A stretch of 64,000 nucleotides of DNA from Dryomyza anilis (GCA_951804985.1 OX638132.1:85688696-85752695), one strand, 5' to 3'; positions 47,736-59,814 are shown, counted from the first letter of the stretch. Translations and numbers: made by a program. Notes: a model not told the origin generated them from the sequence alone.

Positions 47736-48723
47736 ATTTACATTAATTAAAAAAACAAAATTCTATTGAAAGTGCATTTCTAATCTTTAAGATGCATTTT
47801 TTTCATTTTATAGTTTATCTAATTTAATATTTGACTAAAATGCACATGAATTAATAAATATTGCATTGTTTGAAATCATTTAGGTGTTGTCATCAAAATT
47901 AATGTTTGTTTGAATTCAGCTTTAATTTTTTTTATTCACCGTTGAGTGAGTTTAAAAATTTAGATAAAACTGAAGCACAATTAATACACCGTGAAAAAAT
48001 ATGATTATGGCAAAAAAAAGTAATTGCAATTAAAAATTTTATTAATCATTTCATTCATAGAATGGTTTTTAAAATCATGTTATATTTTATTGAATGACAA
48101 TTGAATATTTGTGTGATTGTGTCAAAAATTTAATCCACATCCCCAGACAAAATTTAAAGCAGGCAAACATGCTATCTATACGCATTGAAATCACATTTTA
48201 TATGTAGCTTTGAGGTATGCAAAGGTGGGAATGTGGACAAAAGCTGCTAGTTTTCTGCTATTGCATGAAAATAAAATTGGTAGGGAAATGGCAGGCATAG
48301 GTAGGGTATGGTAGCCAAACAGGTGTAAGCAAAATGGTAGGCTCAGGCAGGGTAAGGTGGGCAATAATCAAGAAGCAAAATGGTAAAGAAAGGTAGCAAT
48401 CATAAACATATGATTTAGATCATGGGTGACCATCCGTCCCGGCGTCAAACAAAACTTTTTGTTTTACAACAACACCGACAAATTTTGTTTGTTTTATTTT
48501 CGCAAAAATCAATCGCTTCGATGATGTGTTGTTGGTTACGCATATTTCTGCAGCTTCACATTGTTATAGTGTCGCCTTGTTATTGTTATCGAAGTAAGCA
48601 ATAACAAAACACGTTTTGTACAACAAGAAGATTATGTTGTGGGCGAAAATGGCAAAAAGAGCCAGTCGCTGGTCACCTCCTTATGTAGATCAGCATAGAT
48701 CGCGGCGATAGGAAAATTATTCA

Positions 48724-48776
48724 CTTAACAAACCGACTTAACAAACCGACTTAACAAACCGACTTAACAAACCGAC
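48724..48776. repeat. 13-bp tandem repeat
   Basis: Four units of AACAAACCGACTT or close. Confidence 0.9.
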
Positions 48777-48904
48777 GGAATGAATACCGATTAGATAAAA
48801 AAAAAAACAAACGCACAAAAGACACAGCGTGGCATATTAATTTAAAGCGTAACAAATAACTGCCAAGAAATTGGAATACTGAAAATTTTTGAAGGCAAAT
48901 TTGA

Positions 48905-49325
48905 TATTGTAAATAACATTTTCTATCGACAACTTGTTGATCAAGCTTTTAAAACTTCAAAACAGAAATAATATAAAAAAATGTCTGTCGACAACTTGTT
49001 GATCAAACTTTTAAATTTTCAAAACAGAAATTCTATACAATGTGTTTGCCTGCTACTAGCAGGCTACCTTTCAGTTTCCTACTATGAAGAAGCTATTTAA
49101 AATTTCAAAACAGAAATTCCCATACAATGTTTTTGCCTGCTACTCGCAGGCTACCTTTCCCTTTCAGTTTCCTACTACGAAGAAGCTTTTTAAAATTTCA
49201 AAACATAAATTCATATACAATGTGTTTGCCTGGTACTCGGAGGCTACCTTTCCCTTCCATATTCTAGCTGTAAAGATACCTTTCAAAACTTCAAAACCAA
49301 AACTTACTGAAAAATGCTTTTGACT
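48905..49325. repeat. Degenerate 86-93-bp tandem repeats
   Basis: TTCAAAACAGAAATT and GCAGGCTACCTTTC recur: AAAACAGAAATT at 49021 and 49107, AAAACATAAATT at 49200. The 93-bp step keeps an 80-codon ORF (49084-49323) open with a 31-residue repeat. GACAACTTGTTGATCAA occurs twice upstream (48930, 48988). A repeat artefact is more likely than a gene. Confidence 0.7.
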
Positions 49326-49398
49326 GCTAGGGATGGGCTTGAACATACCAGTTTCCTGAGTAAATGCTGCTATAGGGAGCCTGTTTATTTCCTACCTA

Positions 49399-50635
49399 AG
49401 GACTGCGTCAAATAAAATTGTCCGTTACATATCTTCCCATAATGTGCTATTGCAAGATTCAAATTAAAAAAATTTGATCATAGTAGCTCTGAATACTAAA
49501 TTTATTTAATGCGAAAATGGCAAACGAAGTGGAAGTGCGAGAAAATATAATTAAAATTTTTCAAAAACAACCTAGTTGGTCTTTTAAAAAAATTGCCAAG
49601 GAGGTAGGGGCTAACCCTAAGACCATTTATCGCGTTATCAACCGCTTTAAGGAAGACCTGAGTATTGATCGAAAGAAAGGTTCTGGTAAAAAAATGATCG
49701 TGAAAAGTCGAAGAAGGTTGTGAATATTTTAAAGAAAGATCCAAGCATATCCGGAAGGAAATTGGCGAGAAAGGCGGATTGCTCAGAATCTTTCGTGCGC
49801 AGGACTAAGAAAGGAGCTGGGCTGAAGACGTACAAGGTCCAAAAAGTTCCGGATAGAAATGCCGTCAAGAATGAAACAGCAAAACAACGAGCTAAAAAGC
49901 TGAACCAAGTTTTTTTTTTTAAATTGGATTGCTGCATAATGGACGACGAAACTTATGTTTTAGCGGACTTTTCTCAGCTACCTGGGCAGGAATTTTATAC
50001 AGCCGATTATCGAGGAAATGTCGCTGAAAAATTCAAATAAAAAAAATGACAAAATTCCCAAAGAAATTCCTTGTTTGGCAGGCAATTTGCAGTTGTGGAA
50101 AAAGGAGCAGCTCATTCGTGACATCGGGTACAATTAATAGCGAAATATATGTGAAGGAGTGCTTGCGAAAGAGATTGCTTCCATTTTTACGCCAACATGA
50201 AGTGTCCACATTTTTTTGGCCTGACCTCGCTTCATGTCACTACAGCAAAACGGCCTTAGAGTGGATCCAACAAAATGCAGTGATTTTGGTGCCTAGAGAA
50301 GCCAATCCACCAAACTGTCCAGAACTATGGCCGATTGAGAGATACTGGGCTTTAGTAAAAAGGGAGATGAAGACAACAAAAAAAGTGGCCAAAGACCTTC
50401 AAGACTTTAAAAGAAAGTGGTCTTCAGCAGCTGTGAGGGTGTCGGACACTACCATTCCGGGGTTCCGGAAAAATTAAAACTTTTTATTAAAAAATATTAA
50501 TTTCTGGTTTTTTATATTTTTTTTTAAATCTAAAAATAATTTGCATAATAAAATATTTTATTCTATAAAAATTCGATTACTAGATTTCTAGTTTTTTTCA
50601 TTTTTGTAGCGGACAATTTTATTCGACGCAGTCCT
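49399..50635 (+). mobile_element. Complete DD37E-type Tc1/mariner element (1237 bp)
   Basis: Terminal inverted repeats of 30 bp begin AGGACTGCGTC and differ at two positions. They are flanked by TA at 49397-49398 and 50636-50637, the canonical mariner target. The element has both ends and one transposase gene, but the gene is frameshifted. It is inserted in the CCCCAGAC-ended element. With both termini present it could still be moved by a transposase supplied in trans. Confidence 0.95.
49517..50477 (+). pseudogene. DD37E transposase, two frameshifts
   Basis: The start at 49517 (MANEVEVRENIIKIF) fits, 118 bp inside the left terminus. Frame 1 gives a helix-turn-helix (FKKIAKEVGANPKTIYRVIN), then a shift near 49700. 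Frame 2 (49720-50040) has a second HTH (SGRKLARKADCSESFVRR) and the first catalytic aspartate in MDDETY. A second shift falls at the A-run near 50037. Frame 3 (50046-50477) has FWPDLASCHYS and CPELWPIERYW; exactly 37 residues separate that aspartate from the glutamate of PIE, which defines DD37E. The catalytic residues are intact and only the frame is broken. The total of about 320 codons is normal for the family. Confidence 0.95.
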
Positions 50636-50824
50636 TACTATGCAATGTGTATTTCCTACCATATTCCTGTGAGTTTTCCTCAAAACTACTACTATAATAC
50701 CAGTAACCTTGCATATTTTTTGTCTGGGGTATAGATGAATGTAGAAACAATAATATGATTGATTTCATGAATGCCATAATTCCCGTAATCATCCAATTAA
50801 AATTTACATGATGACAACAAACAA

Positions 50825-51410
50825 CAAAAAATGTTTACCAACAACCAGAATTCATCATATTGAAGATTTCATTCATTGAATTGAAATTGCATTTTTTAAT
50901 ATTTTTTCAAAATGTTCTTAAAAAACCAATTTCAAACAAAACAATAGTTCTTATAAATAAAATCCCTAAATAAGCTGACAAAAAAAGTCTCGAAACTTCG
51001 GACAAAAAATGAAATAAAATCTTTTATTTGCATTAAAAACAATCAGACAAAAAAAAAACCCACAAAATTATATCAACAAAAATTACATTAAATTGGTCAA
51101 AATTCAAATACTTTCAAAATGTGTCTCCATTTAAATATTTATATAATTATAATTTTTACAATATTTATGATATTCAATAAAATACGGTTTGATGAATAAA
51201 ATGATGAAAATTTGTTCATTAATGTGATGAAATATAGTCTTCGCTTATATTGTAATTAAATATCATAAATCTTATAAGCATTATAATACATAAATGTTTA
51301 AAAGGAGACAAATTTTGTTTAATATTTGATGTTAAAAATATATTGAAAATGAAAAACATAAAAATTACGATGAATGAAATCATTAAGATGATGAATTTTT
51401 GTGTTAACTT
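50825..51410. mobile_element. CACCAACAA-type MITE, second copy
   Basis: TTTACCAACAACCAGAATTC at the left and interior words (GTCTTCG, AAATATCATAAATCTTATAAG, TTGAAAATGAAAAACATAAA) match 23594-24022. The right end (GATGATGAATTTTTGTGTTAA) is eroded. Confidence 0.68.
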
Positions 51411-51719
51411 GCAGTCAGTTAGCTGAAGAACAGAGCAGTAGAAAGAGAGAGACGAATGTTTCTCCTTTTAAATATGCGCATAATTATTTTATATGATTGT
51501 CACAATTATAAAAACAAAATCCTTTATAACGTGACACTTACAATGATGTTTCACCTCTATGGAACGTATTTCACTAGAATTTTAGCATAATACTAAAATT
51601 TTTACTTTTTCATTATTATTTGTATTATATTTTTTAATCATTCAGTATTACCTAAAATTTCAAATACATATTTAAAAATAAAATATTGATTTAAAATTTA
51701 AATACACTTTTCTTTAAAT

Positions 51720-52430
51720 AATCACTATAAATTCAAATATTCACTCTAAGTTCAAACATTCAATAAAAAATTAAAATGTTCTATAAAATTCAAATGTTCT
51801 CTATAAATTCAAATGTTTACCAAAATTGAATGATCACTCAAAATTCAAATATTCATTTAAAATTCACTAAAAATGAGAATAATCACTGGAAATTCAAATG
51901 TTCACTAAATAATTGAAATGTAGACTAAAAATTCAATTATCCACTAAAAATTCAGTTATCCACTAAAAATTCAAATATTCCATAAAACATTAAATATTCA
52001 CTAAAAATTCAATAAAAATAAAAATGAAATGTACACTAAATAAAAATAAAATGTACACTAAAAATTCAATTATTCACTAAAAATTCAATTATCAACTAAA
52101 AATTCAAACATTCCATAAAACATAAAATATTCATTTAAAATTCAATAAAAATAAAATTTATCACTCAAAAAATAAAATTTATACTAAAAATGCAATTTTT
52201 CATTCAAAATAAAAATGTTCATTAAAAAAAATGTTCACTAAAATTAAATTTCTCACTAAAAAGTAAATTTTTCACTAAAAAGTAAATTTTTCAATATAAA
52301 TTTAAATTTTTCCTAAAACATTCAACTTTTCATAAAATTTAAAATGTTCACTAAAATTTAAATTTTTCATAATATATAAAATTTTAACTAAAAATTCAAT
52401 TTTCCAAGTTTAAATCTTTCACTATAAATT
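51720..52430 (-). repeat. Degenerate 19-bp minisatellite, inverted
   Basis: TTCACTAAAAATTCAA-type units, reverse complement of the arrays at 6020 and 53390. Heavily decayed, with ATTCACT/TTCCATAAAACAT variants. Confidence 0.75.
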
Positions 52431-52439
52431 GAAATACAA

Positions 52440-53385
52440 ATACGCTACAACTAAGGGTTAAAGTCTGCTGCAGCAAAATGATTCCTAGAATTTAAAAAAA
52501 AACCCAAAGTAAACCAAAAAAATAATCAATTCAATTAAATCGGAAACGCATAAAATATGCCGCCGCAAAGCAACACTCAGGCGGTTGCAAACTTTGCTGC
52601 CACCTTCTACAGCTTCTTATTTTACTGCAGTTGCTGATGATCTTTAGCAGCAACATCAACACTAGCAAACGAGCTGATGCGCGCCCTGCGCCAACAAAGT
52701 CACCAAAACTCATGAAAAATTCATTGATGGCGTGGAATTTCGCGCATAAATGTAAAAATTTCACAGCAAAACATTTAAAAAAAAAAAGACGTTAATTCAG
52801 TGAGACTTACTGTGGACTAGGAACTCGATTCAGTGCCGGGAGTGTCAATGGCGTGCACTGCGTCATTTGTTGCCGATGCGTTGAAGTAAGAGCGGCGCAC
52901 GGCCGACCGAACGGCACACTTTTGGTAGTCAGTGCTGGTTGCATGATGAACAGTTGAATGGATGTGGATGGATGTACGGTTGGATGTATGGATTGATGGA
53001 AGACCGAATGAATGGATGGATGGTTGCATTAGGGCTATGCTGTGTTTGGAGAAGTAGAAGACTGAATTGTTGTTGGGTGGTTGAGCGCCGGAAAGTGTTT
53101 ATAGTTCGATGGCTGGTTGCACTACGTATATTGGCAACATTTTATTTTTTAGCAGCAACATTTCAAGAATTTTTGGCGCCAATGATTTAAATACGCACAA
53201 GACCAGCGGGCGTTTGGGGCGCCTGTTAAGTGGTGGACCTTTCAACCAATGGTGTTCTTTTGGCCGGATACACTCCTGAGTATTTAATGGAGTTATGAGT
53301 GGCATTGAGCAAAGTGTGCGTCAAGTGCAGCTGGCAAAAATAGTTGTGAAGGGCGTGACAACAAGAAGAATTCGAATGTGCCTTT
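52440..53385. other. Single-copy-looking block, no assigned gene
   Basis: Distinctly less AT-rich between two minisatellite arrays, with GCCGCCGCAAAGCAAC, a TGGATGGATG-type run at 52955-53030 and CTGCTGC/CAGC words. ORFs of 68-83 codons occur on both strands over the same bases and match nothing I know. It may be conserved intergenic DNA or a promoter region. Confidence 0.35.
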
Positions 53386-53389
53386 TTGT

Positions 53390-55443
53390 TACAATTGAAT
53401 TTTTAGTGCAAATTTTAATTTTTAGTAAAAATTTAAATTTTTAGTAAACATTTTTATTTTTAGTAAACATTTTTATTTTTAGTAAAAATTTTAATTTTTA
53501 ATAAAATTTTAGTTTTTAGTAAAAATTGAAATTTTAGTGAATAATTTAATTGTTAGTGAAAAATTTAATTTTTAGTGAAAAATTTAATTTATAGTAAAAA
53601 ATTTAATTCTTAATGAAAAATTGAATTTTTAGTGAAAAATTGAATTTTAGTGATAAATTGAATTTTTAGTGAAAAATTGAATTTTAGTGAAAAATTGAAT
53701 TTTAGTGAAAAATTGAATTTTTAGTGAAAAATTGAATTTTAGTGAAAAATGGAATTTTTAGTGACAAATTGAATTTTTAGTGATAAATTTAATTTTTAGT
53801 AAAAAATTGAATTTTTAGTGAAAAATTGAATTTTTAGTGAATAATATTATTTTTAGTGATAAATTGAATTTTTAGTGAAAATTTGAATTTTTAGTGAAAA
53901 ATTTAATTTTTAGTGAAAAATTTAATTTTAGTGAAAAATTGAATTTTGATTGATCAATTAAATTTTTTGTGAAAAATATAACTTTTAATGATAAATTCAA
54001 TTCTTAGTGAAAAATTTAATTTTGAGTGATAAATTGAATATTTAGTGAAATATGGAATTTTTTAGTAAAAAATTTAATTATTAGTGACAAATTGAATTTT
54101 TAGTGAAAAATTTAATTTTTAGTGAAAAATTAAATTTTTAGTGAAAAATTAAATTTTTAGTGAAAAATTAAATTTTTAGTGAAAATTAGATTTTTTAGTG
54201 AAAAATATAAATTTTAGTTATAAATTGAATTTTTAGTGAAAAAATTAAATTTTTAGTGAAAATTAGATTTTTTAGTGAAAAATATTATTTTAGTGATAAA
54301 TTGAATTTTTAGTGAAAAATTGAATTTTTAGTGATAAATTGAATTTTTAGTGAAAAATTTTATTTTTAGTGATTAATTTAATTTTTAGTGAAAAATTGAA
54401 TTTTTAGTGAAAAATTGAATTTTTAGTGAAAAATTGAATTTTTAGTGAAAAATTGAATTTTTAGTGATAAATTGAATTTTGAGTGAAAAATTGAATTTTT
54501 AGTGATAAATTGAATTTTTAGTGAAAAATTGAATTTTGGGTGAAAAATTGAATTTTTAGTGAAAATTTGAATTTTGTGAAATTGTGAAAAATTGAATTTT
54601 CAGTGAAAAATTGAATTTTTAGTGATAAATTGAATTTTGAGTGAAAAATTGAATTTTTAGTGATAAATTGAATTTTTAGTGATAAATTGAATTTTGGGTG
54701 AAAAATTGAATTTTTAGTGAACAATTGAATTTTTAGTGAAAAATTGAATTTTTAGTGAAAAATTGAATTTTCAGTGAAAAATTGAATTTTCAGTGAAAAA
54801 TTGAATTTTTAGTGAAAAATTGAATTTTTAGTGAAAAATTTAATTTTTAGTGAAAAATTGAATTTTTAGTGAAAAATTGAATTTTTAGTGAAAAATTTAA
54901 TTTTTAGTGAAAAATTGAATTTTTAGTGAAAAATTAAATTTGATGAAAAATTGAATTTTTAGTGATTAATAAATTTTTTTGTGAAAAATATAACTTTTAA
55001 TGATAAATTCAATTTTTAGTGAAAAATTTAATTTTGAGTGATAAATTGAATTTTTAGTGAAATATTGAATTTTTAGTGAAAAAATTGAATTTTTAGTAAA
55101 AAATTTTATTTTTAGTGAAAATTTGAATTTTTAGTGAAAATTTGAATTTTTAGTGACAAATTGAATTTTTAGTGAAAATTTTAATTTTTAGTGAAAAATT
55201 TAATTTTCAGTGAAAAAATTAATTTTTAGTGACAAATTGAATTTTTAGAAAAATTGAATTTTTAGAAATTTGAATTTTTAGAATAATTAAATTCGTAGTG
55301 AAAAATTGAATTTTTAGTGACAAATAGAATTTTTAGTGAAAAATTGAATTTTTAGTGAAAAGTTGAAATTTTAATGAAAATTAGATTTTTTAGTGAAAAA
55401 TATAAATTTTAGTGACAAATTTAATTTTTAGTGAAAAATTGAG
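53390..55443 (+). repeat. 19-bp minisatellite array 2 (2 kb)
   Basis: Same unit and orientation as array 1 (TTTTTAGTGAAAAATTGAA), about 105 units with 18-20-bp variants. Higher-order blocks with GATAAATTGAATTTTNAGTG are visible at 54470-54700, and GAAAATTAGATTTTTTAGTG recurs at 54180, 54260 and 55375. A 68-codon minus-strand ORF within it is a repeat artefact. Confidence 0.94.
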
Positions 55444-57550
55444 CAAAAAAATATAATATTTAAAGAATATTTTAAAAGCCAAAATTATTTTTAATAAAAA
55501 AAAAAATTGTTAAATATTTGAATTTTTAATGAAAAAATATTTAAATTTTCAGTAAATAATTTTTCATTTTTTAATAAAAACTAAAAATAAATTACATTAA
55601 ATTACAATTTAAAATTTTAGTTATTAATTTCCATAATTAAATTTCGCATTATATATAACTTTTACATATCAATTCAACGAATGTAAGTTTAATATGAATT
55701 TTTTTCAACATTGCAGAATGTATATTATTTTTAATTAACTAATTGAATAATATATATTTTTTGTAATTTAACAGCATTTTATGCTCTGTCATTATTGCGT
55801 AGAAATTGTAAATTTTTTGAGGCGTAAATACTGAAAAATTTTAATTTATATTTGTAGAACTCACGCTGCGTCATGCGTCTGTCTTATATTTGTGTAGCTC
55901 TGTGTTAAACAATCTGCATATTGGTCTCTGTCTTTTTGTCTGTCTATCTATCTATCTGTCTCTTTCACTATTTTGTCAGTCTGCTACGATTGTATTTTGC
56001 AAGTAAATTTAATGCTTTAAATTTGCTTTTGCTGTTTTCAACTTCCGTTTCTGCATGAAAAAGCAATAATGATCCTTTAAAATTTATTGACATGCTTATT
56101 ATTTGTTTGCATGTTTTTGTACGTTTGTGTAGTTATATTGCTGTCTGTCTGTCTGTATGACTTTATGTCTGTCCCACTGAACGTCCGTCCTTAAGTCTGT
56201 CCATCGTCCTGTGCTGTATGTCATTGCGTAAATGTGCGTTCATTTGTATTGATGAAGTTTCTTTAAATTAAAGTCGATCCATTCTATATTTTGGTCCCAT
56301 GATGGCTGCTATGTCTGTGCTTTATATCCTGATTGCAGGGCGATATAAATACATAAATGCCTTTTTAGCTGAAGGACTCCGAATTGAATGAGCAGCTTAA
56401 ATTAATGTGAGCATATTTATTTATCACTTGGGAGCCAGTATAACAGAGGACCTAGTACAGAATTTCACACAGTCATCACAGTACCCATTGGCATCTTAAT
56501 GGAATGTTGGGGCGATTTATTGGCAGTGATTCATATTTGTGCAATGATGTGCGAACAGTATTGGAAATATCGGTATCAGTTTGTCTACTATGCAATTTTA
56601 AAATTATTATAATTATCGCATTTATATAAATGATTTAAAGTTTGCATTCAAGAAAATTTCATCTTTTTTCTAACCTGAATTTAAACACGAAAGTCAAGTC
56701 CGAATAAAACTTAATTCCTTCATTATATTTTCAATAAAATGTTTTCCAATTAATGCATAACATTTAATAATACTTTTTAAAAGATATTTTAGGTTTGCTG
56801 TTAATTAATTTTCAAATTACTAGCATAATTTTCACTTAATTCGTTCTTGTTTTTTTTTTCTTTTGTTCGAAATATAGAAATACAGATCATTCGTCTGAAA
56901 TACTCCTGAAATTTTTCGTTATAAATATTCGAATTTTTGGACCTGTACTCTATCCACAATTTCAGTTGTAAATTCAGGCTATGTTTTGTAATTTATATTA
57001 TGGTATTTCACGGAAGTTCCGAGCTATTAGCCCCGACTATATTATCTGAACTTTATGAACTTTTTGAGTTAATTTAATTCGAAAATTATTAAAAATTGTA
57101 TGAAAAAGTCATAAAAACTATGTATTTTCAAATAAAACACAACGAACTTTCAGTACTGAGTTCAAGTCTGAAAGACTTGAGCTAAAACTATATAATGCTT
57201 AAGTAAAATTATGAGAATGTTAAAACAAAATAGAACTGTGGCCCTTTTTGTACAGAATATTTCAATTTTATTTCATTACACATTTTTGTACGCTTTCTTA
57301 AGCGAATACAGTTAGGTCTTTAGTCGGAAACAATTATAAATTAAAATTAGAAATTAAAAAAAAAAATATTTTTCATATGAAACACAAAGAAAACTTGAAA
57401 TGAACTTAAAATTGAGTTGTAAATTTTGCTTTCAAAATGATGGGAGTTCGAACCACTTTTGAAAGTTTCGGGATTTATTTCAGTACACAGCTAATGTGTT
57501 GTTTCAGCGATGATTTCAATATTGACCCAACACGTCTTTGAAAAAATTGT
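55444..57550. other. Unassigned, with CTGT/CTAT microsatellites
   Basis: GTCTGTCTATCTATCTATCTG at 55937-55962 and GTCTGTCTGTCTG near 56142. 56270-56560 is less AT-rich. 57000-57045 has the diverged mini-me-like GCCCCGACTAT. No gene. Confidence 0.45.
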
Positions 57551-57554
57551 AATA

Positions 57555-58369
57555 GGGTCATTCAACATTAGAAATATCAATCTTGGCACGACGTCTTCCG
57601 GTTTTGATGAAATTTAGTGGATATATAGTGACCGAAAAGACAAGAATAACTGTGTACTTAGTTTTTTTGATTTATTAACTCCAACAAAGTATTGCGAATC
57701 AAAACATTAAATTACTATATTAGATAAAGATTTATATCTCTGTAACTAATTTACATATTTTAATAAAACTACTGGTTCAACCACTGAGCCGCTGTAGCTC
57801 AGTGGTTAGTGCGTTGGACTGCAAGCCGAAAGGTCCCCGGTTCAAGCCTGGACTGGGGCTAACAACATCTTTTCATAGAAACATTTGTCTATACCGCGCT
57901 ACCTCTCGGCAGTAAATGGCAAACCTACGAGAGTAAACATTGTCTATGAAAAGCTCTCACCCGCCGTTCGGATTCGGCAATAAACTGTAGGTCCCACCAC
58001 TTTGAGTACAAATATAACACGCACAGCTCAAAATGGTGAGAGAGCTCGGCCGAAGTTCTATACAGGACTGTAGCGCCAAACTATTATTATTATTAATGGT
58101 TTATAAAAGCTTTATGAAATTAACAATTTTGAAAATTAAAATACTTTTAACTTAGAAAAAGTTAAAAATGTTTTTCAAATCACTGTTACGAATACGCCCC
58201 ACTATTTTAAAAATTAAAAACAATTTTGTTTTGAAACCGTGGAGTTTTCACAGTCGAGTTGAGAAATCAAAAAAAAAACTAAGTACACTGTTATTCTTTA
58301 CTTTCCGGTCACTATCTATCCACAAAATTTCATCGTGCCAATATTGATATTTTTGACATGGAATGACCC
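57555..58369. mobile_element. GGGTCATTC-ended MITE with SINE inside
   Basis: Inverted ends of about 130 bp. Left GGGTCATTCAACATTAGAAAT and GTGTACTTAGTTTTTTTGAT are mirrored by ATCAAAAAAAAAACTAAGTA and GACATGGAATGACCC. AATA flanks both sides (57551-57554, 58370-58373). Without the SINE it is about 505 bp. A second left end is at 21313. Confidence 0.82.
57788..58096 (+). mobile_element. tRNA-derived SINE, copy 6
   Basis: Head GCCGCTGTAGCTCAGTGG, B box GGTTCAAGCC, full body, and tail ATTATTATTATTA. It lies within the MITE above and so is younger than it. Confidence 0.9.
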
Positions 58370-58617
58370 AATAGTATTTATACGCCGTTCTCACCCACTA
58401 CTTAGAATAAAAAATAATATAGTTCTGTGAAAAAATAGTTTAACAAAGTAAAGTAAACTCAAATTTTCTTTTAATTGTCTAAACTAATTTTAATATTTTA
58501 AAATAATTGGATCTAAACTCGGACATTTTTAATTTTTTAGAGATTTTTTTAATATTTGGGATTACATGATAAACAAAAAAATTATATATGGTCATCTATG
58601 TAGAGCATAGTCCAAAC

Positions 58618-59814
58618 TAGAGATGGGCATGTGAGCGTGATTCTGCGAATCCTAATTTTACTCACATGATTGTGAGTGAGTGTGAGTAGACCTAAAAATA
58701 CCGTGAGTGAGGGTGCGTGAGTACAATTTTTTCGTGAGTAACTGTGCGTGAGTCGAATATTTCATAAAATAAAAAAATCACACTTTTAATTTTTTGCGAT
58801 TTTTCGATATTTTTAACAGAACAAGTAGAACAAGTAGGACCACCCCTTGAACTCAGAAGGCTTCAGGAAAGCGATTGCTCACTTTTCAGAACAATAATAA
58901 ATCAAACCCGTTCTAACGACCGTCATATACCCACTCAACTCAGAATAGGTTTCAAGGTTCCAGTCAACAATTGATCTAACCCCTGCAAACCAGACGTATT
59001 TAGTATGGGCTAGTCAATTTTTGTGGGGTCATGTCAATAGTTTTTGCTTGGTTTCATATGACCGTTCATGTAAATGGATATAGAACTCAATTTTTTTTTA
59101 CTCATTTTTGAAAAAAGGTGAATTTTCAATTTCAACTATACATGATAACTCTGTATTGACTTCCTTTTGTTTATTAAGTATAATTTGTTCCAGGGGTTCG
59201 TGTGGGGGTCCCGTTTTAATTAGAGTTATAAATGTAGTAACCAAAAAAATCGCTTCAAAAATAGTTTTTCCCGAAGTCAATTCATCCCTGGTAAATTAAA
59301 CTCCGGACTATTTTTTTTATTGATAATTCTTTTAAACAGATAATTTTTTCAGACACAATTCTCAAAGATATTACACGAATTGTTCAATGGAGAATTATTC
59401 TTCGAGGCAATTTTTACGTTTTTATATGAAAAGCACACCGAAGGTATTTCACATTTACATCTCCGTTAAAAATTGAAATATATTTTATTATTTTTTAAAA
59501 TTTATTTTAAAATCCATAACATTATAACATCATTATTGGGTTTTAAAGATGTAGGTTGTATTGGAGGTCGACCAATCTCACCAACATTACAAATGAAATA
59601 TGTATTTTTATGCATTCTGAAAACAATAGCAAAAAACGTGATTTAGCGTGATTAACGTGAATCACGTGTGATTGTGATTGAATCTTAATTTTACTCACGT
59701 GATTGTGAGTGAGTGTGAGTAGACCAAAAAAAGGCCGTGAGTGAGTGTGCGTGATTAAAAAAAAATCTTTTGTGAGTGAATGTGAGTCAAAACTCACTCA
59801 CGTGCCCATCTCTA
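58618..59814. mobile_element. Non-autonomous hAT-type element 2 (1197 bp), perfect duplication
   Basis: Ends TAGAGATGGGCATGTGAG and the inverse of CTCACGTGCCCATCTCTA, flanked by GTCCAAAC at 58610-58617 and 59815-59822 without mismatch. The first 11 bp are shared with element 1 at 11785. Subterminal zones are dense in GTGAGTGAGTGTGAGT in the left arm and again at 59690-59800. The middle (58800-59540) has no hAT transposase; 60-63-codon ORFs on opposite strands there are unrecognised. Confidence 0.92.

Larger units (their letters stand above)
48141..50729. mobile_element. CCCCAGAC-ended element hosting a mariner
   Basis: Ends CCCCAGACAAAATTTAAAGCA and the inverse of TGCATATTTTTTGTCTGGGG; removing the nested mariner leaves about 1350 bp. 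The interior carries GGTAGGGTA-type words, a 13-bp tandem (48724-48776) and roughly 93-bp repeats (49010-49320). GTTTCCTACTA/TTTCCTACC recurs on both sides of the mariner. No transposase of its own. No clean target duplication, so the superfamily is open. Confidence 0.7.

Noticed and set aside
54518..54724. 68-codon minus-strand ORF with KNSIFHSKFNLSLKIQF repeats
   Set aside because: A 19-bp unit gives a 57-bp frame period and so a 19-residue repeat. Not a gene.
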